A stretch of 31,509 bases of DNA, from positions 1-31,509 of the forward strand of contig QYAI01000229.1 of NCBI GenBank assembly GCA_003988855.1, given 5' to 3'. Shown piece after piece: positions 11,189 to 21,115 of the stretch. Each line of letters begins with the position of its first letter. Positions within the stretch are counted from its first letter, which is position 1. A program made the position numbers and the translations under genes. Below the pieces are notes generated by a model. It saw only the letters and a program-made list of their open reading frames with translations, had not been told where the DNA came from and ran no database searches. Source of the stretch: Arachnopeziza araneosa (lineage: Eukaryota > Ascomycota > Leotiomycetes > Helotiales > Arachnopezizaceae).

Positions 11189-11564
11189 AGCTGTGTGTTG
11201 TTGATGTTATTTTTTCAAAATGAAGAATGAGGAGTCGATGCTTTAAGTTTACTCCCCGGTCGTGGCTTTGATATCTTGCGAAGCCGAAACAATGTTTTAT
11301 ATATCACGAATACGTTGGTTGGGCTGACATGAAGATCTAGGATGTTAAAAAGTATGTAATCAATACAATTGGCTAGACGCGTAATGCTTCGGGTTCCGGA
11401 AGCCGACTTGAAGGCTCTTCCGTAAGCTCGTGGCGATGACTGACTGTTTCCAATTAGAGAAGCATTCAGCTCCGTTACAGTTCACATCAATGATCAATCC
11501 TTATTCGTTTACAAGTTCTGCGATCTTGGGCTAGTGATGTAAGATAATCTATATTGGAGAGACA

Positions 11565-11671
11565 ACGGCGGTTCGCGCAAAAAATCTCCGGACTACAGGG
11601 CCTTACAGGGTATGTTGTCGTCTTGATGGGCTGAGGCCCTGAAGTCCGGAGAGTTTTGTGCGGACCTCCGT
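11565..11671. mobile_element. MITE-like inverted-repeat element or long hairpin
   Basis: Left arm 11565-11603 (starting ACGGCGG, containing TCTCCGGACTACAGGGCCT) pairs with right arm 11634-11671 (containing AGGCCCTGAAGTCCGGAGA, ending ACCTCCGT). The arms match over about 38 bases with a handful of mismatches and one gap; the loop is about 30 bases. There is no coding capacity. The structure suits a miniature inverted-repeat transposon, a solo terminal-repeat pair, or a regulatory hairpin. I see no clear target-site duplication at the outer ends. Confidence 0.5.
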
Positions 11672-12612
11672 AGGGACTGGATTGATACCCTAGCGCAGTA
11701 CGCAAGGCAATGTATCAAAATATTTCTCTATTTGGCTAGCCACGTACGTAAAATAGACCACCCCGAAAAAAGATTCCAAACCTCAAAGTTCACGTGGTAT
11801 TTCTTTCGGTACCATTAAGATACAAAGTATAAACAGAGCAAGGGATTCCAAATATACCCCAGTATGAGTTTTTGAGTTTTTGCTGACGGAATCTTAAAAT
11901 ATCATTTATGGGCTTTCAAAGTCAATAATTTTCAATTCTGCTGACTCAAAACATGCTCATTCATTCGTCTTCGAATATATCTAATTCCTGTTATCTGGCC
12001 CTGGTAGAGAATTATCCCGGAAGGAAAAGTCTGGAACAGCCCATGTCCCCTAGAGAACAACATGAACAACTTCAATATAATTTAGAAACATTAAAATTAC
12101 CAATCGATTATAGTAGAATAAACCTGTTAATTAGTTTGCATGTAGCACAAGTCTCCACTAAGATGACTGGAATCTCGTAGAGAATCGTCACATGTTGTAA
12201 GAGCTGTAGGAATGAGTTGTTTTTCTCTCATCTTACCTGTGATTTGTTGACTCATATAGCTCGAGCTTCATTGAAAAGTTAGGTTCTGGAGCGAGTTCAC
12301 CGATGATGAGTTGATAAATGTTGCAAGTACTAAATGAGAGCAAGACAGCAGAAACAATGTCCATGAGGAGAAAAGAGATTGAAGCGATTGAAGCGCCGTG
12401 GAAACTAATATTTTAATTGAGACATAATTATTGATATTGATTCTCGGTTCTTACGATCATAAATCGTTGCGATTTACTGTTTCGGCCGCTGGAAACTCCT
12501 AGCCGAAAAGGGGAAGTGTTCGGAGTAAGCTGCCGCGGTCAGAGCGGTCAAAGCCACTCAGCAGCCAGAGAACACCGAGAAACAAGGACGAATGAGCTTG
12601 ACCCATAATTTC

Positions 12613-12618
12613 TATAAA
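12613..12618 (+). promoter_or_regulatory. TATA box of the EthD gene
   Basis: TATAAA in the context TTCTATAAAGAATC lies about 110 bases before the EthD start codon, a normal spacing for a fungal promoter with a short leader. It is recognised only by motif and position. Confidence 0.4.
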
Positions 12619-12724
12619 GAATCAAGCTACATCTTCTGACTTCCTAAGTCCCTTGTTCAAGCCGCTCTCATCTGAATTAATTCATTTCTCCTTCATAGTA
12701 ACGAGATAATTTGGCTTGATCATA

Positions 12725-13198
12725 ATGGCAACCAAAGAACGGCTTCTCAAGTTCACGGTCATGCAATACCGCAACCCAAAGATCACTGAGAAAGATTCCA
12801 ACACCTTCTGGACTCAGAAACATGCCATCATCGCTGCTTCTTGGTTCCAGCGAAACGGAGTCTTGAGATATGTGCAAGTTAGTTCCTCTATTCATACAAT
12901 GTATCCTAACCATCAAATACTAACAGCCAATCAGTACCATACACCTAAGGCAACACGCGATCTTGCCCAAGGATTCGCAGACCAGATTGGCTGGTAAATG
13001 AGCACCTATGATGGACATGTGGAGTTTCTCATCCGCAGCGTGGAAGATTTATATAAAGCGGTTCAGGATCCAGAGTATCCAGAGAAAGTGGCGCCTCAGG
13101 AGGTGTACTTGCTTGATCTGAAGAACTCAATGGTCACGGTTGGGTGGGAAGAAGTGTATGTTGAGAATGGGATGGTGGTGGATGTTTCTGGGAAGTAA
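12725..13198 (+). CDS. EthD-domain protein, interrupted by an in-frame TAA
   Basis: Exon 1 (12725-12877) begins MATKERLLKFTVMQYRNP and ends ...RYVQ. A 57-nt intron (12878-12934, GTTAGT, branch TACTAAC) is in frame and stopless. Exon 2 resumes with YHTPKATRDLAQ. After ...QIGW the frame meets TAA at 12995-12997, yet the same frame then continues with STYDGHVEFLIRS and TVGWEEVYVENG to TAA at 13196-13198, which is the expected rest of an EthD domain. With the stop read as sense the product would be 138 residues, normal for the family (small dimeric alpha-beta barrel proteins tied to polyketide or ether metabolism). Either this is a one-base pseudogene (AAA to TAA would suffice), or a 45-nt GT-AG segment (12994-13038) is removed, which restores the frame but deletes the conserved YDG core. 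The first ORF alone is 71 residues. Confidence 0.72.
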
Positions 13199-15270
13199 CA
13201 CCGGTCTTTAGTATATAGAGTGCTGATGTTTGGATATCCTGCCTCGCTGCGGAACCAATGCTCTTTGAACTAAGAATACACTCATTTTGCTGGTCATGGT
13301 TTCAAAGTTACTGTTTCTTGAAGTAAAGGAGACCTAGCCACAGAGTTCTTTAACAACACCCTCAGAGAGTGGATTTGACTCCTCTTATGACTGATTAAGA
13401 CAGGATAACCTTTCCTTAGGCTCCATGGTTTGCCCATCTGAGAAACTTGATAGATTTTGAAATGATGTAACAGAGTAGTGGCTATCTTGTAAACTTAGTG
13501 CAGAGAAGATTTTCATAACCTAGATAAGGTAGAGCAAAATTATGTTTTTCTATTTGAAACTAGAAGCTCACCAAAGCCACGAAAATCGTTGACACCAGAC
13601 CTCAAACCTCAATCAAGAGTATCGTACCAAATTCAGGATAGTGTATGAGACCAAAGTCCAACTAGAAAACCTTCCAATGCTCTCAACAGTGCCATATTCT
13701 GATATGTGTTCGGCTCCACAGACAATGAATTTAACCCATCAGTTGAAAAGCAAGGTCTCCCATTCTGAAGGTTATCTAACCAACACTGGAAAACAGCTAC
13801 CGCTCTCAAAGGAAACTTCATAGGTCCTAAAGCACGACGATAGGGACCGTGGCTGTGTCCATTCTTCAATCCATCCTCTGTTCTCAAAGAAAACTCTTCA
13901 TAGAAATATTTTATAAGAGGAACATTCAGACGGCGGAAATTGGCGGAGTCATTGTCATTCAGTGGGGCGGTAATGAATGCACAGGCGTAGAGGTGTACCA
14001 TAAGTAGCATGACGGAGGGGTGGCGGTTGAGGTTGGGAAGCTACCGGCTTGGAAACCAAAAGAGCATATCTTTAAAGCTCTCAGACGTTGTGGTCGAAGA
14101 CTGCCACTGTTTGGAATTTGGCAGTCTTTAACAGTTTTCAGAAACATGGTGAGTGACAGATGTGGTGGAGGTATCAGGGTTCGATGGAACCAAACTACTC
14201 GTTCTCTGCGGAAAGGTGCCTTATTTGTATCTTTCGGGTTCTATTCTCTACAGGCGACTCATGAATGTAGGTAATGGTAAAATATCAGTGATTATTGAAG
14301 TATGTGCATTGTGTATTGATGTTATTTGGCACTCCGAGCGTAGAGCTAGACAAAAACTCCCTTGAAAAATAACCTGAAATAGAAGGAGTTAGTAGTGCGA
14401 AGCTTTACTAATTAGAGGCATGCAAAGCGTGATATATTCGAAAAGGGTTGTATATCTAATATTAATAGAATGATGATTAGTAACGTGCTGGTAGCCAAGC
14501 CGATGGGGTAATTGCGAGCTTCGAAAAGATCGTTGCTAGTAAGTTTTTACCCACATTTTGTAATTAAATTTGCGCGAAGAAATCTAAATCCTTGCAGCCA
14601 AGTAATCTGTGGTCCAAGATTTCATCATCGTCGATGCTTGGCTTCATTCGAAGGGGGCTTAAAAATATGTCTTTGTTATTTCTATATAGTTTTTGTTCTT
14701 TGCTAAGCGTTATTTTCTTTGATAACTATCGTCAATGGAGGCACAGAAGAATAAGCAGCAAAATTTTTATTCTCTTTGTTAAGTTTACTTTCCTACAACT
14801 TAAGGCTGAAAACGGCTCGGGGCCCAAGCAACAAGGAATACTTCATTCTGGCCTTTCTTAAGATAGCCAACCATATTTCCAGGAAAAACCGCCTAGGTTA
14901 GATCGCAATCCAAGTTGAATTTCTCCTTTCTTTCTACCCGAACATTTCTCAATGCAGTCTGTTCAAGCACTGCCAAGAGGCATAGTGCAAAAGATTGCTC
15001 AATTCCATTTTTTTTTACACGCCCCATCGAATCTCCGGGACCCAAATGCGGAACAGACACGGAGATTTTCTAGCCTTTCAGCGGTTTCATTCCTTGTCTT
15101 TTTGGCATTCTACGAGTTCACATACAATCTATTCCCTTTATTTCATATGTTCCATTCATTTTGCCCACCTTCCGTTTTGATTTCGATATTTCCGCGAGTG
15201 ACATACAAGATTTACCAGTTCTTCGACCAGATTCGCACTGCTATCGTATTCAATATCGTCAACAGTGAGC
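13199..15270. other. Long intergenic region with one possible gene fragment
   Basis: Apart from the possible fragment at 13633-14034 there is nothing I can support as a gene. Bases 14100-15000 are AT-rich with scattered short frames. Plus-strand frame 14952-15284 (110 codons) overlaps the next gene start out of frame and is more likely leader. A hairpin with perfect 10-base arms (AAGACTGCCA at 14097-14106, TGGCAGTCTT at 14119-14128) is present. Confidence 0.55.
13633..14034 (-). pseudogene. Possible C-terminal fragment of a fungal regulator-type protein
   Basis: The minus-strand frame can begin just after a possible acceptor (CCGGTAG at about 14041-14035), reading LPNLNRHPSVMLLMVHLYA and so on, and runs to TGA at 13633-13635; the first in-frame ATG is at 14010 (125 codons). 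The pattern of a helical HPSVMLLMVHLYACAF segment followed by FRRLN and KYFYEEF recalls the C-terminal helical region of fungal zinc-cluster transcription factors, but this is an impression from memory. No Zn2Cys6 motif or upstream exon is found in the next kilobase. It may be a remnant, or a short gene of unknown function. Confidence 0.3.
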
Positions 15271-16854
15271 ATGAACAAGCATAATGAAGCAGTGTCAGCA
15301 ATCTCAGCCAGGATCGAAGAGCTTTTTGCTCAGAACAAACCGTTTAGAATCTATCATGGAGCTACCAACAGCACCCGAGAGTCCAAGTACCGCCGCGACA
15401 ACATTGTAGACACAAGCACCCTGTCGCGTATATTGAAGGTTGACCGTGCAGCTCAAACAGCACTGGTTGAACCAAATGTACCAATGGATAAACTTGTGGA
15501 GACAACATTGAAGTTCGGTCTTCTTCCTCCAGTTGTGATGGAATTCCCTGGCATCACAGCGGGCGGTGGATTTGCTGGGTCATCAGGAGAAAGCAGCTCG
15601 TACAAGTACGGTGTTTTCGATCGCACTGTCAATTGGATCGAAATTGTACTTGCAACAGGCAGAATCACTATTGCGTCTCCGGCCAATAATGTCGATCTCT
15701 TCAATGGCGCGGCAGAGTCTCTAGGTACTTTGGGCGTTACCACTCTACTTGAAATTCGGTTGATTGAGGCCACGGCTTTCATCGAATTGATTTACCAACC
15801 TGTTGAATCCATACCTGATGTTCTCGCTCACATTGAAGCGGCCTCCAAGGACGAAGATGTCCAATATATAGATGGCATCATGTTCTCCAAATCCACCGGC
15901 GTTTTATGCGTGGGCCGAATGGTCAACACTCCCACAACATCTCAATTTATCCAACGTTTTACCCGCTCCACCGATGACTGGTTTTACACACATGCAGCGT
16001 CCATACTCGCCGCTCACCCCTCAACCCCCTTCACCGAAGCCATTCCTATCACAGACTATCTTTTCCGCTACAACAGAGGTGGCTTCTGGACTGGCCGCTT
16101 CATGTTCTATTACTTTCTAACTCCCTTCAACCGCTTCACCCGCTGGCTATACGACCGTTTCCTCTCCACTCGCGCGATATACACCATGGGTCATGCTATG
16201 GCGGGACCAACCCAAGCGATTTTTCAAGACGTATCAATACCTTATGAGACCTCTGCTGAGTTCTTCGACTATCTGCACGAGCAATGGGGATACTACCCCG
16301 TCTGGCTCTGTCCCATCAAACAGAAATCAATCCAAGAAAAGAGTGCATACAGTCTCGCGAGCCGTGATCGTAAGGGTATGCTCCTCAATTTCGGTGTTTG
16401 GGGCCCGGGACCAGGAAGTAGAGAGGAATTTATCAACTGGAACCGCAAATTTGAAAACAAGGTTAATGAGCTTGGTGGTCAGAAATTCTTGTATGCAAAT
16501 TGTTATTATACGGAAGAAGAGTTTGATACGATCTATCCCAGAGAAGAGTATGATAAACTTAGGAAGAAATATGGTGCGGAGGGGTTGTTGAGTGTATATC
16601 AGAAGGTCAGGGTTGATGTTGAGGCAGAGAAGAAACGAGAACAGGACATGATGAAGAGTTGGAGTCAGTGGTTAAAATGGTGGGTATGGAATCTTTGGCC
16701 GATTGCGGGGCTTTGGGGCCTTTGGTGTGTTTTGAGGGGTGGGGATTATTTGCTTAAGAAGAATGATGGGGAGAAAGGAGTAGAGTTGGTAGAAGAAGTG
16801 TTGGTTGAGAAAGAGGAAGAGCCGATTAGGAAGGATAATAAGGTGAGAACTTGA
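15271..16854 (+). CDS. FAD-linked oxidoreductase, Delta(24)-sterol reductase (DWF1/DHCR24)-like
   Basis: Single exon of 527 residues from the ATG at 15271; an in-frame GTG six bases upstream is not a credible start. The PCMH-type FAD domain covers roughly residues 25-170: FRIYHGATNSTR near 25-36, LVEPNVPMDKLV near 65-76, PGITAGGGFAGSSGES from 93, and GTLGVTTLLEIRL from 152. The C-terminal half matches the sterol reductase-like family (GHAMAGPTQAIFQDVSIP, GYYPVWLCPIKQ). A tryptophan-rich hydrophobic stretch at about 467-489 could be a membrane anchor, and a charged tail follows. Plant and animal relatives reduce or isomerise the C24 double bond of sterols. In fungi the family is common but its substrate is uncertain. 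It converges on the PQ-loop gene, with 154 bases between stops. Confidence 0.88.
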   Translation: MNKHNEAVSAISARIEELFAQNKPFRIYHGATNSTRESKYRRDNIVDTSTLSRILKVDRAAQTALVEPNVPMDKLVETTLKFGLLPPVVMEFPGITAGGGFAGSSGESSSYKYGVFDRTVNWIEIVLATGRITIASPANNVDLFNGAAESLGTLGVTTLLEIRLIEATAFIELIYQPVESIPDVLAHIEAASKDEDVQYIDGIMFSKSTGVLCVGRMVNTPTTSQFIQRFTRSTDDWFYTHAASILAAHPSTPFTEAIPITDYLFRYNRGGFWTGRFMFYYFLTPFNRFTRWLYDRFLSTRAIYTMGHAMAGPTQAIFQDVSIPYETSAEFFDYLHEQWGYYPVWLCPIKQKSIQEKSAYSLASRDRKGMLLNFGVWGPGPGSREEFINWNRKFENKVNELGGQKFLYANCYYTEEEFDTIYPREEYDKLRKKYGAEGLLSVYQKVRVDVEAEKKREQDMMKSWSQWLKWWVWNLWPIAGLWGLWCVLRGGDYLLKKNDGEKGVELVEEVLVEKEEEPIRKDNKVRT

Positions 16855-17008
16855 AAATAAGCTTGGAGATGGTAAATACTTAGGGAGGTTGTGGGGCAGA
16901 AAGATTTGGTTTTTTTGAGATGCGTTTGGGGCTGATAATAAAACCATGAGGCACTGCAGAAACTATGTACGCACACTACTACAATCACAATAACATTTAG
17001 CTTCGATA

Positions 17009-18585
17009 CTACACAACTGGTGCTTGACGTCGACTACGAACGGGGCCTGTAACACGCGGTATCAGCCTATCCCCTATCTCAGAATCTAGGCCCAACTCAC
17101 CCAGCTCAAGATTCGTGTTGGGCGCAGAAATGCGGTCCAAAGACCTCAACTCAGAGCGCTCCATACGCCTTTTTTGGAACAGCCACATCCAATGGCAGGT
17201 GAATATTCCTGTCTCGAAAAAAACACCACAATATATTTAGTAATCAGAAGTTCTTATTACTTGATCGGATAGCTGTACCAGAGTATATAGATTGTACCTC
17301 CGAGAACATCAAAGGTATGTTGAGCGACTGTAACAAGCTTAGCCTCACGGAGTTGACTTACCAAGTCCCGACTCACCGAGAGCCATGAGAGACAAGAAAG
17401 CACCCATCCAATCGAGAGTCAGAAAAACAAAATCTAGGTTTTCAGTCTGTATACGTAAGTGGACCTAAGACGAGAATGACTTACTAATGCCTAGAACTCT
17501 TCCACGCCTAGTCCAAATCTCATAATATGTTGGGAGATAACCTAAAGCCATGAGAACAGCTGCTACGATACCGTTAATGATAATTGGGTACTCAGTCCCA
17601 TGACGATATGGTGCCTAAATTCTTTGAGATCAATAATTAAAGCCCTTTTGTGTGAGAATATTACCCTGAGAGTCAAGATTAAAGTGGTCTCAAGCCCACC
17701 AAAGAGTGCCATCATACTGAGGGTCGTTAAAGCTGCTTTCCATGGCTTCCAATGACTACCCAAACGTCATTTAGATACCCTTCAATAAATTAAATTTCAG
17801 AGCGGAACGTACTTGTGATATGTGAGAATTTGCCCCCAGCTGATCAAGCACAGAGCAGCAAATATCTGGGGCTGAATCTGAAGAGGTATGTTGAAGTTCT
17901 TGCCGCTCAATCAGCAGCTGGGTTGCTTCATCAAGGCTGAGAATAAGATCGCACCTGTACCACGGCGTAAACACCTGATCGGTCAGCTGGTAATTCTCCA
18001 GATAGAAAGATAACATGCTCATACCCATTGGAACGCCACCTCCGATATTTATCAGCAAGATTACAATACTGAGTATAATCTCGTTTCTACTGACTAAGAG
18101 CCCATAAGAACATCATCATGCTCGGCAAACCGTTCGTCTTCTTGTGTCGCCAATTGTGCCATATTCTGTTTGCGTTATTTTTGTAGGAGGAAACTGTATA
18201 ATAAGACACATACTGCGGCGCTAGCTATCAAAATATTAGTAGGCATACATGTACAATCCAGAGCACGAATTTACATACTTGAATACACCAGAGACTATGC
18301 CACAGTACATAGTTAGTGAGACAGTTAGACAAGCAAGTTTGTAGTCATTCTCACAATACCTATCGTTAGCTGGTTTCCTGAATCATTAACATGAATGGGA
18401 GTGACAAACCTGTTCCAATGGTCTGTGATGTAGGTAGGGTTAGCTGATTACCGAATTGGATAAGTAGAGCATATTTACGTACTCCTATGATATTGGCGGA
18501 CTAAATACAATGAGTAAGCCATTCAGTCACTTATCTAGGTACCAGAGGACTGCCCCACCACCGGTATGGTAATTTGCGGCGCCAT
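17009..18585 (-). CDS. PQ-loop repeat membrane protein, about 14 short exons
   Basis: Exons: 18585-18559, 18500-18483, 18422-18410, a doubtful 10-nt exon 18369-18360, 18294-18279, 18224-18214, 18165-18095, 18039-17975, 17877-17813, 17755-17665, 17614-17485, 17433-17377, 17327-17298 and 17208-17009. Together they give 804 nt, about 267 residues. The family pattern is clear: start MAPQITIPV, SANIIG, LWCIQ, then the first PQ loop LAPQIWHNWRHKKTNGLP. WALSGVPMGM, IQPQIFAALCLISWGQIL and LETTLILTLR follow. The second PQ-like loop is LPTYYEIWTRRGRVLGI, then NFVFLTLDWMGAFLSLMAL and FDVLGG. PQ-loop proteins are seven-helix membrane proteins, several of them lysosomal or vacuolar amino-acid exporters; the substrate here is unknown. 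Exon 4 and the donor at 17297 (GTACAA, which costs part of a helix) are uncertain, so a small lesion is possible. Confidence 0.75.
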
Positions 18586-19913
18586 TCTATCTCTGCTGGC
18601 TATTTGAGCCAGCCAATCCAATGGGCAAAAACTGTAGAATAAAGGCGACCGTACCTAGCTTTGGGACAAAAAATATGTTTGAATGGAGATTGTTCGTTGT
18701 TATAGATAAAAGATGGTATTCAGTGTTATTTAGAATGAAATAGAAGTTGTGGAAAGTGGGATAGCACATTTATGCGGCGCCAATACTCGACAACATCTTC
18801 GTGATCCTCAGGCAGCAATCCTTCTTTGCAAAATTCAACACTCCAACGGTTGTAGAACCACCATTAATTACGGTCTGTTCTTCGATATTTTTAAATACAC
18901 ATCGTAGAAATAGGGGAGAGGAAAAGAGGAGACTGGTGACATTGAAGAGAGAAGCAGAGCAGACGAGAGAAGAACTTACAGTTCTGAAGGGAAAAAAGGG
19001 GAGAAGCGAGAAGCGAAGAAAGAGGTAAAGAGGAGCGTATTTAGCGCATTTCTTTTTTAGCCTGTGCAGAGAAAAGAAGGATACAATTCAAGTAGGTAAG
19101 CACCGAACAGCAGTTTCTCCTAGCAGCTGGAAAATGGAACAGCTAAAAGGCTGATCCTTTGTGGAATGCACGGTGGATGGAAAGCTTTAGTCAGTGTCTG
19201 AGGCACCCAGCAGTCAGCTTCTATTATGGTCACGTGCACAGCGTGACTTGAAAGAACCTATATTCGCCATATAAAGCCGTTTATGGTATTCGATCTTCAG
19301 CCAGGTATTATATTCTACTAGTTTAGTGATATGAGGTACGACTCTAAGCAAGTAATATGGCGACTTTGTAGTTTTGTAGTGGTAAATTTAGGCCGTGGAA
19401 CTGAACCTTGGACAATATTGTATATATGGGACAAATATAGAAAGAGGAAATAAAAAGGATTAAAATAATCACAAATAAATGACTCCGGTTTTTGAAAGTA
19501 GCAGCAGAAAAACGCTCAGATTTAGAAGAAAATATTTCATCACGTGCTTTTCCCTATTTCTACCAGTCCCGCTCTCGGATCAGCTCTTCCACGTATGTAT
19601 CACTGCTTGTTATGCTCATTATCGCTCTCATGACCACACGGAAAGAATAGGACTCTATTTTGCCAAATGTTATTAATTTGGTGGAATTGCCTGACATCGG
19701 AAGCACCCAACTTGAAATCTGGTGATTTTCATATCTGCGTATATGACCAACATAGCCCCACACCTGACCTGAACATACCACTTCCGGATGCTCTAGAACT
19801 GAACTGAGTATAAATAATTATGCTTTGGGCCGTTGAAAATTATTTCCATCAGATACATCTCAAAAGCAGTCCAAATAACTATCGAGAAACAACAATAAAG
19901 CAAGAGTCCAATA
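18586..19913. other. Intergenic region between divergent PQ-loop gene and small gene
   Basis: No gene is recognised. Frame 18801-19028 (75 codons) ends in a purine-rich, lysine/arginine-rich stretch that looks compositional. GGTCACGTGCACAGCGTGAC near 19228-19247 contains a CACGTG core inside imperfect GTCACG/CGTGAC arms. A TATA-like TATAAATAA (19810-19818) precedes the small gene. Confidence 0.55.
19810..19818 (+). promoter_or_regulatory. TATA box of the small gene at 19914
   Basis: TATAAATAA in the context GAGTATAAATAATT lies about 100 bases before the ATG at 19914. It is recognised by motif and spacing only, and supports this short three-exon gene being transcribed. Confidence 0.45.
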
Positions 19914-20321
19914 ATGAGTTTCAACGGAGCAGCATTCCTCACTCTCGGCGCTGCAGGTGCCGCTATGCTCACGGGCCATCTAGTGAGTTCGGGCTCTAAA
20001 ACTCATCGTATTGCCGGCGCGATGAGGAGAGAATTGGATATGCATAATTCACAAGTCCAACCTCAACACGAAATATCGTGAGCAATCCTGTGTTACTTTC
20101 GTGGTATATTGTCCGGGTGTTGTTGAGCTGCTGCTGACGCTCGCTCCTAGAGACACCTATTTCCATCGCACAGCGGTGCTCCATGATGCGAAACCCAGAA
20201 AATTCTGGAATAGGTCGCATAAACATGAATATGTACGTATCTACAGCAAGCTGAATTCGGTGTTGTGCTTACAAGTCTTTAGGAAGATATGGATGAGTTG
20301 GTTACGTGGGTGTTTGGTTGA
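19914..20321 (+). CDS. Small hydrophobic-N-terminus protein, unknown function
   Basis: Three exons, 19914-20077, 20151-20232 and 20283-20321, are joined by introns of 73 nt (GTGAGC, CTGAC branch, CCTAG) and 50 nt (GTACGT, TTTAG). All phases fit and give 94 residues. Residues about 5-25 (AAFLTLGAAGAAMLTGHL) form a small-residue-rich hydrophobic helix, either a membrane anchor or a mitochondrial-type signal. A basic patch (HRIAGAMRREL) follows, then exon 2 with FHRTAVLHDAKPRKFWNRSHKH, and a short acidic tail ending VTWVFG. I do not recognise the family. The start has a TATA box at good distance. Without splicing the first exon would end after 55 residues. The model rests on splice signals and phase only. 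Confidence 0.55.
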
Positions 20322-21115
20322 TGAGGTACAAGTGAGGAGTATTGAATGAGAAGGCATATGGAAAATGATACCCGACATGAAAGTATGCTCGAGAAACCGG
20401 AGCATATATGATTCATGCTTTTTCTTTTGAAAGATATTTTGTCGTGATATTGAGGTATAAAGTAGCCTAATGTTTCTTGATCAGCCGATTGACTCAAATA
20501 CGCACATGATCATAACTGCTCTTTCTAACCATCATTCTCTTCGTTCCTCACACAACCTCCCATAGCCTCGTGAGTGTAACATGAATACTGAAATATTTTC
20601 CACCATCACTACCATCATGCCGGGTTTATTGGTTTTGGCCCTGTTGTGTCGACACGTGACACGCCTTGGCAAGCTCTTTGCACCGTCTCCCGCTGTGACT
20701 GACGAATCTCAGCTGTTTCGATCATTATAGTCTGCGAAGGGTGTGTGATCTTATCGCCAATTAGCTCCTACAGATGCGAGATATCATCGGGCGTCACATT
20801 TGTCTTTCTCTTGTCGAAGCCTGTTTCGTTCAGATCGCCAAAGAAATTGCTTTTTCTCGACCCCCAAAGTTGGGCTGCCCGTGGAGTTCCTTTTTGAGTC
20901 GCCTGAAGTTTTCAGCTTTCCGGTACACCAATTAAATTTGAGCGAGCCCCTCTACTTGGGGCTCAGTGGCATCAGGCTGGGTGTCCTGGCTATGAAGGAA
21001 CGGTATCTTTTATCTTCGCTGCCTTTCCAATCCACTCCTCTCTTCGTAAATGCTTCTCTCTTCTCTATTCTCTCATACTTTGAGCCCAGCCAAGTACCCA
21101 ATTCACGGTTGATAA
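20322..21115. other. Intergenic region upstream of the NLR-like gene
   Basis: No gene is recognised. Frame 20800-21153 (117 codons) overlaps the proposed NLR start in another frame and lacks motifs. GTGTCGACAC (20646-20655) is a perfect palindrome overlapping CACGTG (20653-20658). The stretch presumably holds the NLR promoter and leader. Confidence 0.5.

Larger units (their letters stand above)
11189..12724. other. Intergenic region between divergent monooxygenase and EthD genes
   Basis: No coding region is supported. It contains the inverted-repeat element at 11565-11671, AT-rich stretches at 11840-12150 and a TATAAA box (about 12613) ahead of the EthD gene. Frame 11953-12180 (75 codons) has no recognisable motif. 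The two flanking genes point away from each other, so the region holds both promoters. Confidence 0.6.

Noticed and set aside
14164..14190. GGTTCGATGG resembling a tRNA T-arm
   Set aside because: No matching acceptor, D or anticodon arms around it.
15265..15270. GTG start six bases upstream of the sterol-reductase-like ATG
   Set aside because: Eukaryotic initiation at the ATG 15271 is far more likely, and the family N-terminus begins close to it.
14952..15284. 110-codon hydrophobic frame before the sterol-reductase-like gene
   Set aside because: It overlaps that gene's start in another frame, is pyrimidine-driven and has no recognised domain.
18801..19028. 75-codon frame with a basic, coiled-coil-like end
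   Set aside because: The charged end comes from a GA-rich tract; there is no start context or homology I can see.
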